Positions 19,041 to 28,519 of a DNA stretch of 64,000 bases are shown one piece after another (the stretch's first letter is position 1; the number at the start of each line of letters is the position of its first letter). Origin of the DNA: Thiocapsa imhoffii (GTDB taxonomy: Bacteria; Pseudomonadota; Gammaproteobacteria; Chromatiales; Chromatiaceae); NCBI RefSeq assembly GCF_016583985.1, contig NZ_NRSD01000014.1, forward strand, positions 1-64,000. Reading direction: 5' to 3'. Under the pieces are notes generated by a model, which was not told the DNA's origin, made no database searches, and was given only the letters and a program-made list of their open reading frames with translations. The position numbers and the translations under genes were made by a program.

Positions 19041-19779
19041 CGGGTTTGAATTCCTAAACTGAGTGAGATGGGATTGTGGTTGACCACCGAGCGGCAAGAG
19101 TTGACATGCGCGCGATCGCAGGATCGAGAACGGGATGCGTGCTGGTCCTGGTCAGACAACTCCAGAACATCTGGGATCGATAAAGGCAAAAATCATACCT
19201 TAGCAGACTCCCGGGTCCAGGTTCAGTGGCTAAGATCCCATAAAACCGGTTGCCTGTCTTGCCCGCGCAACAGGGAAGGCCTGCCGAGGTCATGGGTCGC
19301 GACGCTCTGACGTGGATCGGGTCGTGCGACGGCATCTTGAGGTGCGCCCCGCGGCAACCGTGAATCCCCGTCGGGCCAGGTTGCGCTGCGGTGATGGGGA
19401 GCACCGATCTCTCTTGGTGCATGCGTGCCCAGCGGCCTGAGTCTGTCCTCTGATGGGAGCATCGGGTTGGTGCATCGCGGCCTCGGGGGTGGTTCCACGC
19501 AGCACCTACCGGAGCGCTTGCGGCGGCTGAGCTCGTTTGGCACTGGTCAATCGCGCACCAGGTGCGCCTAATCCCCGGACCGCGATCGGCTGGTTCCACA
19601 GCGGTTTCGATCAGTGGAAGTGAGACCTCGTTCATTGTCCAGACCATCGGCATGGCCTAGTATTGATTCAGTAAGTGTGCAATGGCAGCGGTCTTGCGTC
19701 CAGCTTCGTGCAGCTCGATCCGTCAGATCAGCCGGGTGAGTGGCGTTGCCTTGCTTCAATCTGACGTTTGGGGTACGCC
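19041..19779. other. Long intergenic region between divergent genes
   Basis: This 739-bp stretch separates the divergent transglutaminase and protease genes and presumably holds both promoters. Open frames inside it have no recognisable protein character. I found no tRNA-like, riboswitch-like or mobile-element signature. The base composition looks somewhat less GC-rich near 19160-19250 than in the flanking genes. Confidence 0.4.
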
Positions 19780-21909
19780 ATGCGAAGGTGGTCGAAACAG
19801 GTGATCGGACAGCACATTGTCCTCATGCTTGCGCTCGTCATGATCGGTGGCGCGCATGCTGGCATGCCCGAAGCCGAAGGTGATCCGAGCGCGCGTGCGA
19901 CGGATTGGGAATTTGCGATCGATCAGTTCACCTCCGCGGCGCGCCTTGGGCACCGGAATGCAGCTGCGGCGCAGCGTGCCTTACTCGCGCGCGCTTGGGC
20001 CGATGGCACCGTGCGGATCATCGTGCGCATGAAGGATTCTCAGATCAAGACCGGCTCCGTCGCCGCGGACGTGCGGGCGCAACGCGCAGCCAAGCGTCGC
20101 GAGCTGCTCGATGCGGTCGGCCTGCGGTTGAGTCGCGATCGCAGTGGCTTGCCAGTGAAGGCCTTCGAGCAGTTTGCAGGCTTTGCGATGTGGGCCGATG
20201 CATTCGATATCCTCGATCTGGCCGCGCACCCGGATGTGGCGGAGGTGATCGAAGACGTTCCTTATCCACCGGCTCTGCTCGAAAGCGTGCCTCTGATTGG
20301 TGCGCTCGCAGCCTCTTTCAGTGGTTACACGGGCCTGGGGCAAACCGTTGCCGTGCTCGATACGGGAGTCGACAAGCATCATCCACAGCTCGTTGGCAAG
20401 GTCGTCTCCGAGGCATGCTACTCAACCAATGGGAGTTTCTGGAGTGGTGTCGTTTCACTCTGTCCGAATCGCGTGACGGCTTCGACAGCCGTGGGCGCGG
20501 CCCAACCCTGCAATGTGGCCCAGTGGGGTTCGAGCTGCCATCACGGGACACACGTTGCCGGGATCGTCGCTGGACATCAGGATGGCTACAGCGGCGTGGC
20601 GAAGGATGCCAACATCATCGCGATTCAAGTGTTCAGCGCTTTTCCTAGCTCGCAGTGCGGTGGTTCGCCGTGCGTGATGGCCTATACCTCCGACATTATC
20701 AAAGGACTCGAACGCGTGCTCGCGCTGCATCAGAACTACCGGATCGCGGCAGCGAATCTGAGTCTTGGCGGCGGGCGTTACACCAGTCATTGTGATCAGG
20801 ATCCGCACAAGGAGGTGATCGATGCACTCCGAGAGCGCGGGATCGCGACGATTGTCGCCAGCGGCAATGCGGGTTACGTCAACGCGTTGGGAGCGCCTGC
20901 TTGCGTTTCGACGGCCGTGAGCGTGGGCTCCACGTGCGATACTCAAACGACTCACTGTGCTGGGGTCGACGCCGTGGCGAGCTACTCCAACAGCGCGGCC
21001 TTCCTTGATTTGTTGGGACCCGGCAGCCTCATCACCTCGGCCGTGGCCGGGGGTGGCTATCAGAGCTGGCATGGCACCTCGATGGCGGCGCCGCACGTGG
21101 CGGGAGCATGGGCCGTCCTGAAAGAGGCCTATCCCACGGCAGGCGTTGATCAGATCCTGGCCGCTCTTCAAGAGACCGGTAAACCCGTGGCAGACCTCTC
21201 GACGGGCATCACGAAGCCACGGATTCGTCCCGATGCGGCCCTCGCCTGGCTGGAACGTGAGAGTGTTCCGGTATCGGAACCGGGACTACCAGAGCCGGAG
21301 CCGGTTGTCAGCATTCCCGTAATGCCACCCCAGGCACCAGTGGCGCACCCAGCCAGCAACGTGGCAGCGGATCGGTTTCGTGCGAATTGGGCTGACGTCT
21401 CGGAGGCTCTGGGCTATCGGTTGGACGTTGCAACTGACAGCGCCTTCCAAAGCGGCGTCCCAGGCTATCTTGACCTTGATATCAAGAATGGAACCAATCG
21501 TTCGGTTAGCGGGCTGACCGCCGGGACTTCCTATTTCTACCGGGTGCGCGCCTATAACGATGCCGGTGTGAGCGGGAACTCTAACGTGCAGACGCTCACG
21601 ACACGCGATGCCGTGGCGGCGCCTGGGGCGCCCAGCCTACGGGCGCCGACGAATGTGACGTCGAACGGGTTCCGGCTCAGTTGGGAACCGGTGGAGGGTG
21701 CAAGTGGGTATCGACTCGACATCTCGACCTGGTCGACGTTCAGGACGCGGCTCGCCGGTTACAATGACCTGGATCTTGGGTCTCAAACCCAGCGCACGGT
21801 CACTGGCCTGCGACGCGCGACCACTTACTATGTTCGACTCAGGGCTTACAATGCCGCAGGCGTGAGCGCTCACTCACCTGTGATCTCTGTTCGGACCGCC
21901 TTTTGGTGA
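19780..21909 (+). CDS. Secreted subtilisin-like (S8) serine protease with two fibronectin III domains
   Basis: A 709-residue exported protease. Residues 1-27 form a signal peptide ending AHA. Residues about 78-165 resemble an I9-type propeptide, and 185-490 are the S8 catalytic domain with D194 (LDTGVD), H255 (HGTHVAG), N363 (SGNAG) and S434 (HGTSMAAP). About ten cysteines in the catalytic domain suggest disulfides. After a Pro/Glu-rich linker (500-520) come two similar fibronectin type III domains (about 520-610 and 615-707), sharing the YxDLDxxxxTxRxV and YRVRAYNxAGVS patterns. A role in extracellular or surface proteolysis is inferred. The ATG at 19780 is preferred over an upstream TTG because it directly begins the signal peptide. 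It stands alone after a 739-bp gap. Confidence 0.93.
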   Translation: MRRWSKQVIGQHIVLMLALVMIGGAHAGMPEAEGDPSARATDWEFAIDQFTSAARLGHRNAAAAQRALLARAWADGTVRIIVRMKDSQIKTGSVAADVRAQRAAKRRELLDAVGLRLSRDRSGLPVKAFEQFAGFAMWADAFDILDLAAHPDVAEVIEDVPYPPALLESVPLIGALAASFSGYTGLGQTVAVLDTGVDKHHPQLVGKVVSEACYSTNGSFWSGVVSLCPNRVTASTAVGAAQPCNVAQWGSSCHHGTHVAGIVAGHQDGYSGVAKDANIIAIQVFSAFPSSQCGGSPCVMAYTSDIIKGLERVLALHQNYRIAAANLSLGGGRYTSHCDQDPHKEVIDALRERGIATIVASGNAGYVNALGAPACVSTAVSVGSTCDTQTTHCAGVDAVASYSNSAAFLDLLGPGSLITSAVAGGGYQSWHGTSMAAPHVAGAWAVLKEAYPTAGVDQILAALQETGKPVADLSTGITKPRIRPDAALAWLERESVPVSEPGLPEPEPVVSIPVMPPQAPVAHPASNVAADRFRANWADVSEALGYRLDVATDSAFQSGVPGYLDLDIKNGTNRSVSGLTAGTSYFYRVRAYNDAGVSGNSNVQTLTTRDAVAAPGAPSLRAPTNVTSNGFRLSWEPVEGASGYRLDISTWSTFRTRLAGYNDLDLGSQTQRTVTGLRRATTYYVRLRAYNAAGVSAHSPVISVRTAFW

Positions 21910-22140
21910 ACGGGCGAGGCGCCTGGTCTGATCTGGAACGCGCCTTGGCGTCTTGTCCACCGAGCGTCCGGGCACTGAAACTGGTCCCATGCCTGGCCCC
22001 CCGCAGAACGCTTGTGGGCTCGCTGAACTTCTAGCATCAGGAGTCTGGTAGACCCTTCCCATTCAAAAGGGCAGGGTTGCCGCCGCCCCCTCGACCTGTG
22101 CATAGTTGGCTTTTCAAAATGTTGCCGGAAGAGGGGCCTG

Positions 22141-23397
22141 GTGCCACACACATTGTTTGGATCGCTTTTGAGCCGCCTGGCGGCAGCTCTGTTCGCGCCG
22201 CACTGGATCCCGGCAGCGTTCGGGAGCCTGCCCCAGGTCTCCATCATCACACGCTGGTTCTGGCCATTCGGCATGCTGGTGGCGCTCATCGGCGTGAGTG
22301 GTTGCGCGTCCATCCTCGAGGGTGGGTTCAATCGCGCCGAGCCCATGCGACCCGATCGATTCCTCTTGACCGGCTCAGAGACCGATGTCGTCGGGGCCGT
22401 ACAGGTGGTGGTCGCCCGGCACGAAGATACCCTTGCTGATTTCGCGCGGCGATATGGTCTGGGATTCGATGAGATCCTGGCCGCGAATCCAGATGTCGAT
22501 CCCTGGCTGCCCGGACGCGGGACGCGGGTGATTCTGCCGACCCAGTACGTGCTTCCGAATGCTCCGCGCGAGGGGATTGTGGTCAACCTTGCGGCATTAC
22601 GCCTCTTCTATTTCCCAACGCCCGAGGACGGCATGCAGCCGGTCGTGATCACGCATCCGATCGGGATCGGCCGTGAGGGCAGGCGGACACCCGTGGGGCG
22701 GATGCGGATCATCGAGAAAACCGAACAGCCAACCTGGACGCCACCGATGTCGATTCGTCGTGACTATGCCAAACGCGGCGATCCCTTGCCTGGCGTGGTT
22801 CCTCCGGGACCAGACAACCCGCTCGGATCACATGCGCTGCGTCTGAGTCGCCCGAGCTATCTGCTCCACGGCACCAATAAGCCTTATGGCGTTGGGATGC
22901 GTGTGAGCAGTGGCTGCCTGCGCTTGTATCCAGAAGACATCGAGCGGCTGTATGAGCAGGTTCCGATCGGCACCCAGGTCAACATCGTCAATCAACCCTA
23001 TCTCGCCGGCCAGCACGGGGGCACGGTCTTCCTGCAGGCCTATCCGCCGCTGTCCGAGGATGCCGCACGCTGGCAGGGGAGCCTCGAGCCGCTGCAGCGG
23101 GCGATTGTGCGGGCGATCGGGGATGGGGCGAGTGAGATCGATAGTGAGATCGATTGGGATCGGGCGCGGGATGTTGCTGAACAAGCGCGAGCCATCCCGG
23201 TCTCGATCTCGCCGCGGGGTCCGAGCCTTGAGCAGGTCATCGCCCGAGCCCGGCGCGTGCCTCCCGTCCCGCCCTGGTCCGTGGGTGAACGCGGCGAGCT
23301 GAATCCTGTCGTTGAAGCGGGCGCGGAGACAGGGCTGAATGAAGAGTCCAGTGTCACCCGGCGATGGGGTCCACCGGGTCGCCGCGCGGGGTCCTGA
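22141..23397 (+). CDS. L,D-transpeptidase (YkuD) lipoprotein with LysM-like domain
   Basis: A 418-residue envelope protein. A hydrophobic segment ends in the lipobox-like GVSGC, so it is probably a lipoprotein. A short LysM-like region follows (DTLADFARRYGLGFDEILAANP), then a YkuD catalytic domain with the conserved His in LLHGTN and the nucleophilic Cys in SSGCLRL. It likely forms 3-3 crosslinks in peptidoglycan or attaches proteins to it, like the ErfK/YbiS group. The C-terminal 100 residues are a low-complexity extension. The start is uncertain: GTG 22141 has an AGAGG-type site but gives a long leader, while ATG 22273 gives a minimal signal. The catalytic assignment does not depend on the start. 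Confidence 0.88.
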   Translation: MPHTLFGSLLSRLAAALFAPHWIPAAFGSLPQVSIITRWFWPFGMLVALIGVSGCASILEGGFNRAEPMRPDRFLLTGSETDVVGAVQVVVARHEDTLADFARRYGLGFDEILAANPDVDPWLPGRGTRVILPTQYVLPNAPREGIVVNLAALRLFYFPTPEDGMQPVVITHPIGIGREGRRTPVGRMRIIEKTEQPTWTPPMSIRRDYAKRGDPLPGVVPPGPDNPLGSHALRLSRPSYLLHGTNKPYGVGMRVSSGCLRLYPEDIERLYEQVPIGTQVNIVNQPYLAGQHGGTVFLQAYPPLSEDAARWQGSLEPLQRAIVRAIGDGASEIDSEIDWDRARDVAEQARAIPVSISPRGPSLEQVIARARRVPPVPPWSVGERGELNPVVEAGAETGLNEESSVTRRWGPPGRRAGS

Positions 23398-23562
23398 GCG
23401 AGCGAGTCGCCGCGAACCGCGCTCAAGTGGATCTGGCGGGTCATGTGGCGGCGATCGCGGTCGCATGAGTGGCGCCGCGGCAGTTCCCGGCGTGACGTTG
23501 GTCCGAGCAGCAGCCCGAAAGCCGCCGCTCGGTCCTGTCGTCCGCCCGCCGCGCTGCGGGGG

Positions 23563-25608
23563 TTAGTCCTCGGCGCGCTGATAGGCATCCGAGAGCTGCT
23601 TTTGGATCGCCCCTGGAACCGTATCGTAGTGGCTGAATTCGATGCTGTAGGTCCCTTCGCCTCCCGTTAGGGCCTTCAGGCGCGCATCATAGCCATTGAG
23701 CTCGGCAAGGGGCACCTCACCCTCAATAACAATGCGACCACGGCTTTTGCTATCACTGCCGTTGATTCGTCCACGTCGACTCGAGAGATCACCGGCAAGA
23801 TCCCCCATTGCCGTGCCTTGCGCTGTGATGCGGATCTTGACGATCGGCTCCAAAATTGCGGGTCGGGCTTTCTCCACGGCATCGATGAATGCCTTGCGTC
23901 CAGCCGTCGCAAAGGCAATGTCCTTCGAGTCGACCGGGTGGAACTTCCCATCGTAGACCGTGACTCGAATGTCGTGCATCGGATAGCCGGCGACGGCACC
24001 TTCCTCAAGCACTTGACGGACGCCTTTTTCGATCGAGGGGATGAAGTTTCCGGGAATGACGCCGCCGACGACGGCATCGACGAATTCGAAACCCGCGCCG
24101 CGTTCAAGGGGTTCAATGCGCAGATAGACCTCGCCAAACTGACCGGCTCCTCCCGTCTGCTTCTTGTGCCGATGATGGCCCTCGGCGTTCGCGGTGATCG
24201 TCTCGCGATACGGAATGCTCGGGGGGTGGGTTTCGACCTCGACGTGATACTGCTCGGCTAGGCGACGCAGCAACACCCGGAGGTGCAACTCGCCGAGCCC
24301 CCGCATGACCGTCTCATTGGCTGAGGCATTGTGCTCAACGTGGAAACAGGGATCCTCGGCCTCCAGCTTGTGTAAAGCATCCGTGAGTTTTTGCTCGTCA
24401 CCGCGCTTGGCGGTATGGATGGCCAGTCCAAACAGTGGCACCGGGCACTCGAGACTCGAGAGATGGAAGTGGTCTTCGTCATGGGAGTCGTGCAGGACCG
24501 CGTCGAAGTGAATGTCGTCGACGCGCGAGACCGCCAGGATATCGCCAGGTACGCCCGCGGGAACCTCAATCTGTTCGGAGCCATGCAACCGAAATAGATG
24601 GTTGACTTTGAATGGTTTGCGGGCATCGCCGATCAAGAGTTGGCTTTGCGGCGTGATCCGTCCTTGATGGACGCGGAAGATGCCGAGCTTGCCACGGAAG
24701 GGGTCGTTGATGATCTTGAAGACATGCGCGATGGCATGCAGACCAGGCTCCGGGCTCACGGTCACGGGGGTCATGTCCGCGCCCTCGCCTTTGAGGAAGG
24801 GGGGCGGGTTGCCTTCCGCGGGGTTAGGCATGAGCCGGGTGATGATCTCAATGAGTTCGGGGATGCCGGCTCCCGTGGCGGCCGAGACATAACAAATCGG
24901 GATCAGATGGGCCTCGCGCAACGCCTCCTCGAAGGGGTCATGCAACTGTTCAGGCTTGAGCTCTTGCCCCTGTTCGAGAAAGACCTCCATCAATTCTTCG
25001 TCGACTTCGACCACCTGATCGACGATCTGGCTGTGGGCCTCCGCAACCGAGGAAAAGTCGGTCGCCATGCCGCTGGGCTGGAAGAAGCAGTCCACGACCC
25101 GCGTTCCGCCCTCGGCCGGGAGATTGATCGGGAGACATTCCGGTCCGAAGGTCTCGCGGATCTGTTCGGTCAACTGGGCCAGATCGATCTCAGCCGCATC
25201 GATTTGGTTGACGATGATCATCCGGCAAAGGTTACGGTTGTCCGCCGCCTTCATCATCCTCAACGTCATGGGCTCAATGCCGGCTTGCGCATTGATGACA
25301 ATGGCGGCCGTCTCGACAGCGGGCAGCACCGAGATGGAACGTCCGAGAAAGTCCGGGTAGCCAGGGGTGTCGATCAAGTTGACGTGTTTGTCCTGGGCAT
25401 CGAAGCTGGTGATGGCTGAGTCGAGAGAATGCTGCAATTCCTTTTCCATGGGGTCGAAATCGCAGACGGTGTTTCCCTTCGTCACACTGCCGGGAGTCGG
25501 AATTACACCAGTCGCGGCGAGCAGCGCTTCAACCAGCGTGGTCTTACCGCAACCGGCATGACCGACCAGAGCAATATTACGGACATCCTCGGCGTTGTAA
25601 TCAGACAT
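23563..25608 (-). CDS. EF-G-like translational GTPase (FusA2 type)
   Basis: A 681-residue paralogue of elongation factor G. G1 is GHAGCGKTT (16-24), G3 is DTPGYPDF, and the G4 position reads NQID instead of the usual NKxD. EF-G domains III-V follow, including the RGLGELHL segment and the KKQTGGAGQFGEV region. It is shorter than canonical EF-G (about 700) and lies away from the str operon, so it is one of the EF-G-like proteins of unclear role rather than the main translocase. The ATG giving MSDYNAEDVRNIALVGH is the family start; the extension to 25674 is not supported. Possible roles are ribosome recycling, stress translation or a non-translational GTPase. Confidence 0.9.
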   Translation of the reverse strand: MSDYNAEDVRNIALVGHAGCGKTTLVEALLAATGVIPTPGSVTKGNTVCDFDPMEKELQHSLDSAITSFDAQDKHVNLIDTPGYPDFLGRSISVLPAVETAAIVINAQAGIEPMTLRMMKAADNRNLCRMIIVNQIDAAEIDLAQLTEQIRETFGPECLPINLPAEGGTRVVDCFFQPSGMATDFSSVAEAHSQIVDQVVEVDEELMEVFLEQGQELKPEQLHDPFEEALREAHLIPICYVSAATGAGIPELIEIITRLMPNPAEGNPPPFLKGEGADMTPVTVSPEPGLHAIAHVFKIINDPFRGKLGIFRVHQGRITPQSQLLIGDARKPFKVNHLFRLHGSEQIEVPAGVPGDILAVSRVDDIHFDAVLHDSHDEDHFHLSSLECPVPLFGLAIHTAKRGDEQKLTDALHKLEAEDPCFHVEHNASANETVMRGLGELHLRVLLRRLAEQYHVEVETHPPSIPYRETITANAEGHHRHKKQTGGAGQFGEVYLRIEPLERGAGFEFVDAVVGGVIPGNFIPSIEKGVRQVLEEGAVAGYPMHDIRVTVYDGKFHPVDSKDIAFATAGRKAFIDAVEKARPAILEPIVKIRITAQGTAMGDLAGDLSSRRGRINGSDSKSRGRIVIEGEVPLAELNGYDARLKALTGGEGTYSIEFSHYDTVPGAIQKQLSDAYQRAED

Positions 25609-26082
25609 CGGTGATCCTGTAGTGGCGAATGAATGACACGCGGGTCCTGGCAGGCCCCCGTTCGATCGAATCACGATGGATTATACCGTACCCCGAAGTC
25701 ACACGTTGACCGCTCTGAATCAACGCCAGGTGCGATCCAGTGGGTTCTTGAGTGCCCCATCGCACCAGCAATTCCCTGCCCCGGGTCTATACTGAGCGCA
25801 GTGTGGAGATGCCGATGATGGTGGAGTGCATGCGCGCTTCGCCACCTGATGCAGCGGCCTCGGTGGCTGTTGATGCCTCGATACGCTGCAGGTCTTCGCG
25901 GCGGGTTGGAACATCGTGATCAGGGGAGTGATGGTGTAAGGATGGTGACCGCCTGTGACAGCGATCACCATCGTTGAGGACAGGGTGCGCGCGGTTCGCT
26001 GATCGGTGTCACGGAGGCCGTCGGCGTGTCCTCGCGGCGGCGTGAAATCACGGCGTAGAGTCGAATTCAGGAGCACGAGAAG
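25609..26082. other. Intergenic region between divergent genes
   Basis: This 474-bp gap lies upstream of both the EF-G-like gene and the PEBP gene. I see no convincing coding frame, tRNA or riboswitch. An AGGAG site near 26070 belongs to the following gene. Confidence 0.35.
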
Positions 26083-26562
26083 ATGGCAATGGTGTTGATG
26101 TCGCAAGCATTCGTGGACGGCGGAGCGATTCCGACTCGCTATACCTGCGAGGGCGAGGATTGCTCTCCACCACTGTCGTGGGCGGGGCTGCCAGAGGGAA
26201 CCGCTAGCCTCGTCTTGATCATCGACGACCCCGATGCCCCAGACCCCGCGGCGCCGCGCATGGTGTGGAACCATTGGATCCTCTATAACCTCCCACCGAC
26301 GGCGGACTTGGTGGCAGGGGCCGCGACGTCCGGACTCCCTCCGGGGGTTGGGGAAGGGATCAACAGTTGGGGCCGTATTGGCTATGGTGGTCCCTGTCCA
26401 CCGATCGGGTGCCACCGCTACTTCCATTGCCTGTACGCACTCGACGTCATCCTTCCGAGTGAACTCGGTACGCCCACCCGTGACGAACTCCTCATCGCCA
26501 TGGAAGACCATATCATCGGGCGCACCGAACTCGTCGGGACCTACGAGAAGGCGTCCATCTGA
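26083..26562 (+). CDS. YbhB/YbcL-family PEBP-like protein
   Basis: A 159-residue bacterial phosphatidylethanolamine-binding-protein homologue (Raf-kinase-inhibitor-like, YbhB/YbcL). The ligand-pocket motifs are present: CEGEDCSPPLSW near the N-terminus, DDPDAP, NHWILYN, and GPCPP followed by HRYFHCLYALD. No signal peptide is visible, so it is probably cytosolic. The molecular role of bacterial PEBPs is not settled. An AGGAG site precedes the ATG by about 10 bases. It is monocistronic and converges on the ccm operon. Length matches the family (about 150-180). Confidence 0.92.
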   Translation: MAMVLMSQAFVDGGAIPTRYTCEGEDCSPPLSWAGLPEGTASLVLIIDDPDAPDPAAPRMVWNHWILYNLPPTADLVAGAATSGLPPGVGEGINSWGRIGYGGPCPPIGCHRYFHCLYALDVILPSELGTPTRDELLIAMEDHIIGRTELVGTYEKASI

Positions 26563-26576
26563 GTTTGGTGCGTGGA

Positions 26577-26601
26577 GGCCATCGGCAGACAGACGATGGC
26601 C
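26577..26601. terminator. Hairpin between convergent PEBP and ccmI genes
   Basis: GGCCATCG and CGATGGCC form a perfect 8-bp stem with a 9-base loop. It sits between the stop of the PEBP gene and the end of ccmI, and an A-A mismatch followed by GG/CC can extend the stem. It has no T-tract, so it is a candidate bidirectional terminator or transcript-end structure rather than a textbook intrinsic terminator. Confidence 0.45.
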
Positions 26602-26636
26602 ACCCTGCCGCGATCAGGCCCCGAGGGATCAGGCCC

Positions 26637-28022
26637 CTAGGGACGAACGCGATCGATCGTGACCGCAACCTCTGAGCTGGTCATGTGCTCGATCGGCCCC
26701 GTCTCACCTTCGAGATCGCCCGGTTGTGGTGTCGCGAGCCCACTTTTGGAGATCCGCGCGCCGACGATCACTTGCGGAAAAGCCGAGAGGCTCATTTCCG
26801 GCATCATGGCCATGCTGTCATCGAGTCGGACCTGAATTGGTAGATCCTTCACTTTAACCCGTTGCACGGCGAGTGGCATCGGTGGACCGGACTGCGCCCT
26901 CGCAAAGACGAAGACGACGTCCTCTGGCATTACGGACTCGCGCAGCGCATCAGCAAGACGCACATCAGCGGTGATACTGCCCCCATCGCCAGCATCCATG
27001 ACCGCGGCGCGCGTGTCCTCACGCTCCTCGGTGGTCTGATCGGAGGATGGAGACTCAGGCACGGCTGCCGCGGCGAGTGCCGCTTCCGCCGCGGAGTTGG
27101 GATCCGTCAAAGAGGATTGAACGGGTGTCACGTCGCGTGACTCAGGAGCGGGCGTCCCGGCTCGCGCCTGCGCCTCGCGGATCATGTCCTGAATGTCCGA
27201 TGCCTCATCGGAGGCCGGGTCCATCACGGCAAGGACACGCTGCCAAGCGGTGGCGGCGGCGGTGTACTGACCCCGCTGATAGTACACCATGCCGCTGAGC
27301 CAACGAGCACTGATGTTGTCAGGTTCGCTGACGAGAACCTGCTCGATCAACTCAGCCGGTTGTCCTTCCAGGCTGTTGTTGCTGTTCGCGGCGATGGCTT
27401 CAGCATAGGCCAGTGCCACGTCGGACCGCTCCGGCGCGAGGGCATAGGCCCTGGCGATCGCATCGCGCGCCTGCTCGGGGCGTTGCATCGTGAAATACGT
27501 TCGCCCGATCATCAGCCAACCGTCGACGTTGCTCGGATCCTCGCGCAATCGTTCGGCGAGACGTTCGACCAGCACCTCGAGCGGCGGTAACTCTTGCCCG
27601 TCGACGTCGCGGAATACCTGTCTGCCCTGACCCTGGGCCATGTCCTCGACCTGCAGGATCACGTCGTGACGACCGACCTCCATGTAGATCAGCACGGCTG
27701 AGCTGGGGACCAGGACCGCCAGGATCAGCGCCATCCAGCGGCCCCCCGTCGTCAGAGGGCCGGTTTTGGCCGGCGCGCCCTCGCCGACGTCACTCAAGAG
27801 GTCACGCTCGAGGTCACGCTTGGCCGAGGCGTACTGATCGGGTTCGAGAATGCCGGATGCCAAGTCGGCATCCAACTCCTTCATACGCTGCTTGAAGACC
27901 TCGAAATTGAGCTCGTCCTGTTCGATCGAGTCTTCAGAGATCCGCCCCTGAAAAAAGGGCAGGGCAACAAACACCAGCGCCAGGGCGATGAGCCCGGCGC
28001 TCAGAATCCAAAAGATGATCAT
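26637..28022 (-). CDS. ccmI: Cytochrome c biogenesis protein CcmI
   Basis: A 461-residue CcmI (CycH), the last gene of the ccm operon. It chaperones apocytochrome c to the CcmF/H haem lyase. Two membrane segments lie at the N-terminus (residues about 2-24 and near 100-118) around a cytoplasmic loop of about 75 residues. A periplasmic TPR region follows (MIGRTYFTMQRPEQARDAI, LAYAEAIAANS, ARWLSGMVYYQRGQ), then a linker rich in Ala, Pro and acidic residues and a beta-rich C-terminal domain found in full-length CcmI. The ATG overlaps the ccmH stop by 4 bp. Bipartite length near 400-460 is normal for this family. Confidence 0.93.
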   Translation of the reverse strand: MIIFWILSAGLIALALVFVALPFFQGRISEDSIEQDELNFEVFKQRMKELDADLASGILEPDQYASAKRDLERDLLSDVGEGAPAKTGPLTTGGRWMALILAVLVPSSAVLIYMEVGRHDVILQVEDMAQGQGRQVFRDVDGQELPPLEVLVERLAERLREDPSNVDGWLMIGRTYFTMQRPEQARDAIARAYALAPERSDVALAYAEAIAANSNNSLEGQPAELIEQVLVSEPDNISARWLSGMVYYQRGQYTAAATAWQRVLAVMDPASDEASDIQDMIREAQARAGTPAPESRDVTPVQSSLTDPNSAAEAALAAAAVPESPSSDQTTEEREDTRAAVMDAGDGGSITADVRLADALRESVMPEDVVFVFARAQSGPPMPLAVQRVKVKDLPIQVRLDDSMAMMPEMSLSAFPQVIVGARISKSGLATPQPGDLEGETGPIEHMTSSEVAVTIDRVRP

Positions 28023-28519
28023 TTGTCTTGATTGTCTGTGGTGCCGCCAGCGGCGAGCAGTCGTTGGAGTCGAGCGCGTTCAGCTTCGGAGAGATCCTCC
28101 TCGGGCTGCTCTGTCTTGCGCCCCAGGGTGCGGAAGAGGATGTAACCAGCGAAGCCCAGGAAGATGAAGGGACCGAACCAGAGGATCAGGGTCGAGGCCT
28201 TCAATGGGGGCTCGTAAAGTACGAAATCGCCATAGCGATCGACCAGGAAGGTCACGATCTCGCGCTCGCTCATCCCCTCCTGTTTCATCCGATAGACCTC
28301 TTCGCGAAGGTCTTGCGCGACACCAGCCTGTGAGCTTGCGAGGGATTCATTTTGGCAGACCAGGCAGCGCAGTTTTTCGATCAGGCCACGGAAGGCGTGG
28401 AATTCCGCTTCGGTTTCGAATTGGAACTCCTCGAGTGTGAAGGCCACTGACGGACCAGATCCAATGACGCCGATCACAAGGAACAGGGCCAGGATGAGCG
28501 GATGCATGCGTTGCTTCAT
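28019..28519 (-). CDS. ccmH: Cytochrome c maturation protein CcmH
   Basis: A 166-residue membrane-anchored periplasmic thioredox protein that, with CcmG, keeps the apocytochrome CxxCH cysteines reduced for haem attachment. The N-terminal signal ends near VAF. The signature LRCLVCQNES holds redox cysteines C52 and C55. The C-terminal half has a single transmembrane helix (LILWFGPFIFLGFAGYILF) and a charged cytoplasmic tail. It corresponds to the N-terminal CcmH module; the TPR module is the separate CcmI here. Overlaps with both ccmG and ccmI are 4 bp each. Confidence 0.95.
   Translation of the reverse strand: MKQRMHPLILALFLVIGVIGSGPSVAFTLEEFQFETEAEFHAFRGLIEKLRCLVCQNESLASSQAGVAQDLREEVYRMKQEGMSEREIVTFLVDRYGDFVLYEPPLKASTLILWFGPFIFLGFAGYILFRTLGRKTEQPEEDLSEAERARLQRLLAAGGTTDNQDK

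Noticed and set aside
26612..26637. Direct repeat GATCAGGCCCC twice near the end of ccmI
   Set aside because: The two 11-bp copies are only four bases apart in a GC-rich gap and overlap the ccmI stop. Nothing suggests an attachment site or transposon target.
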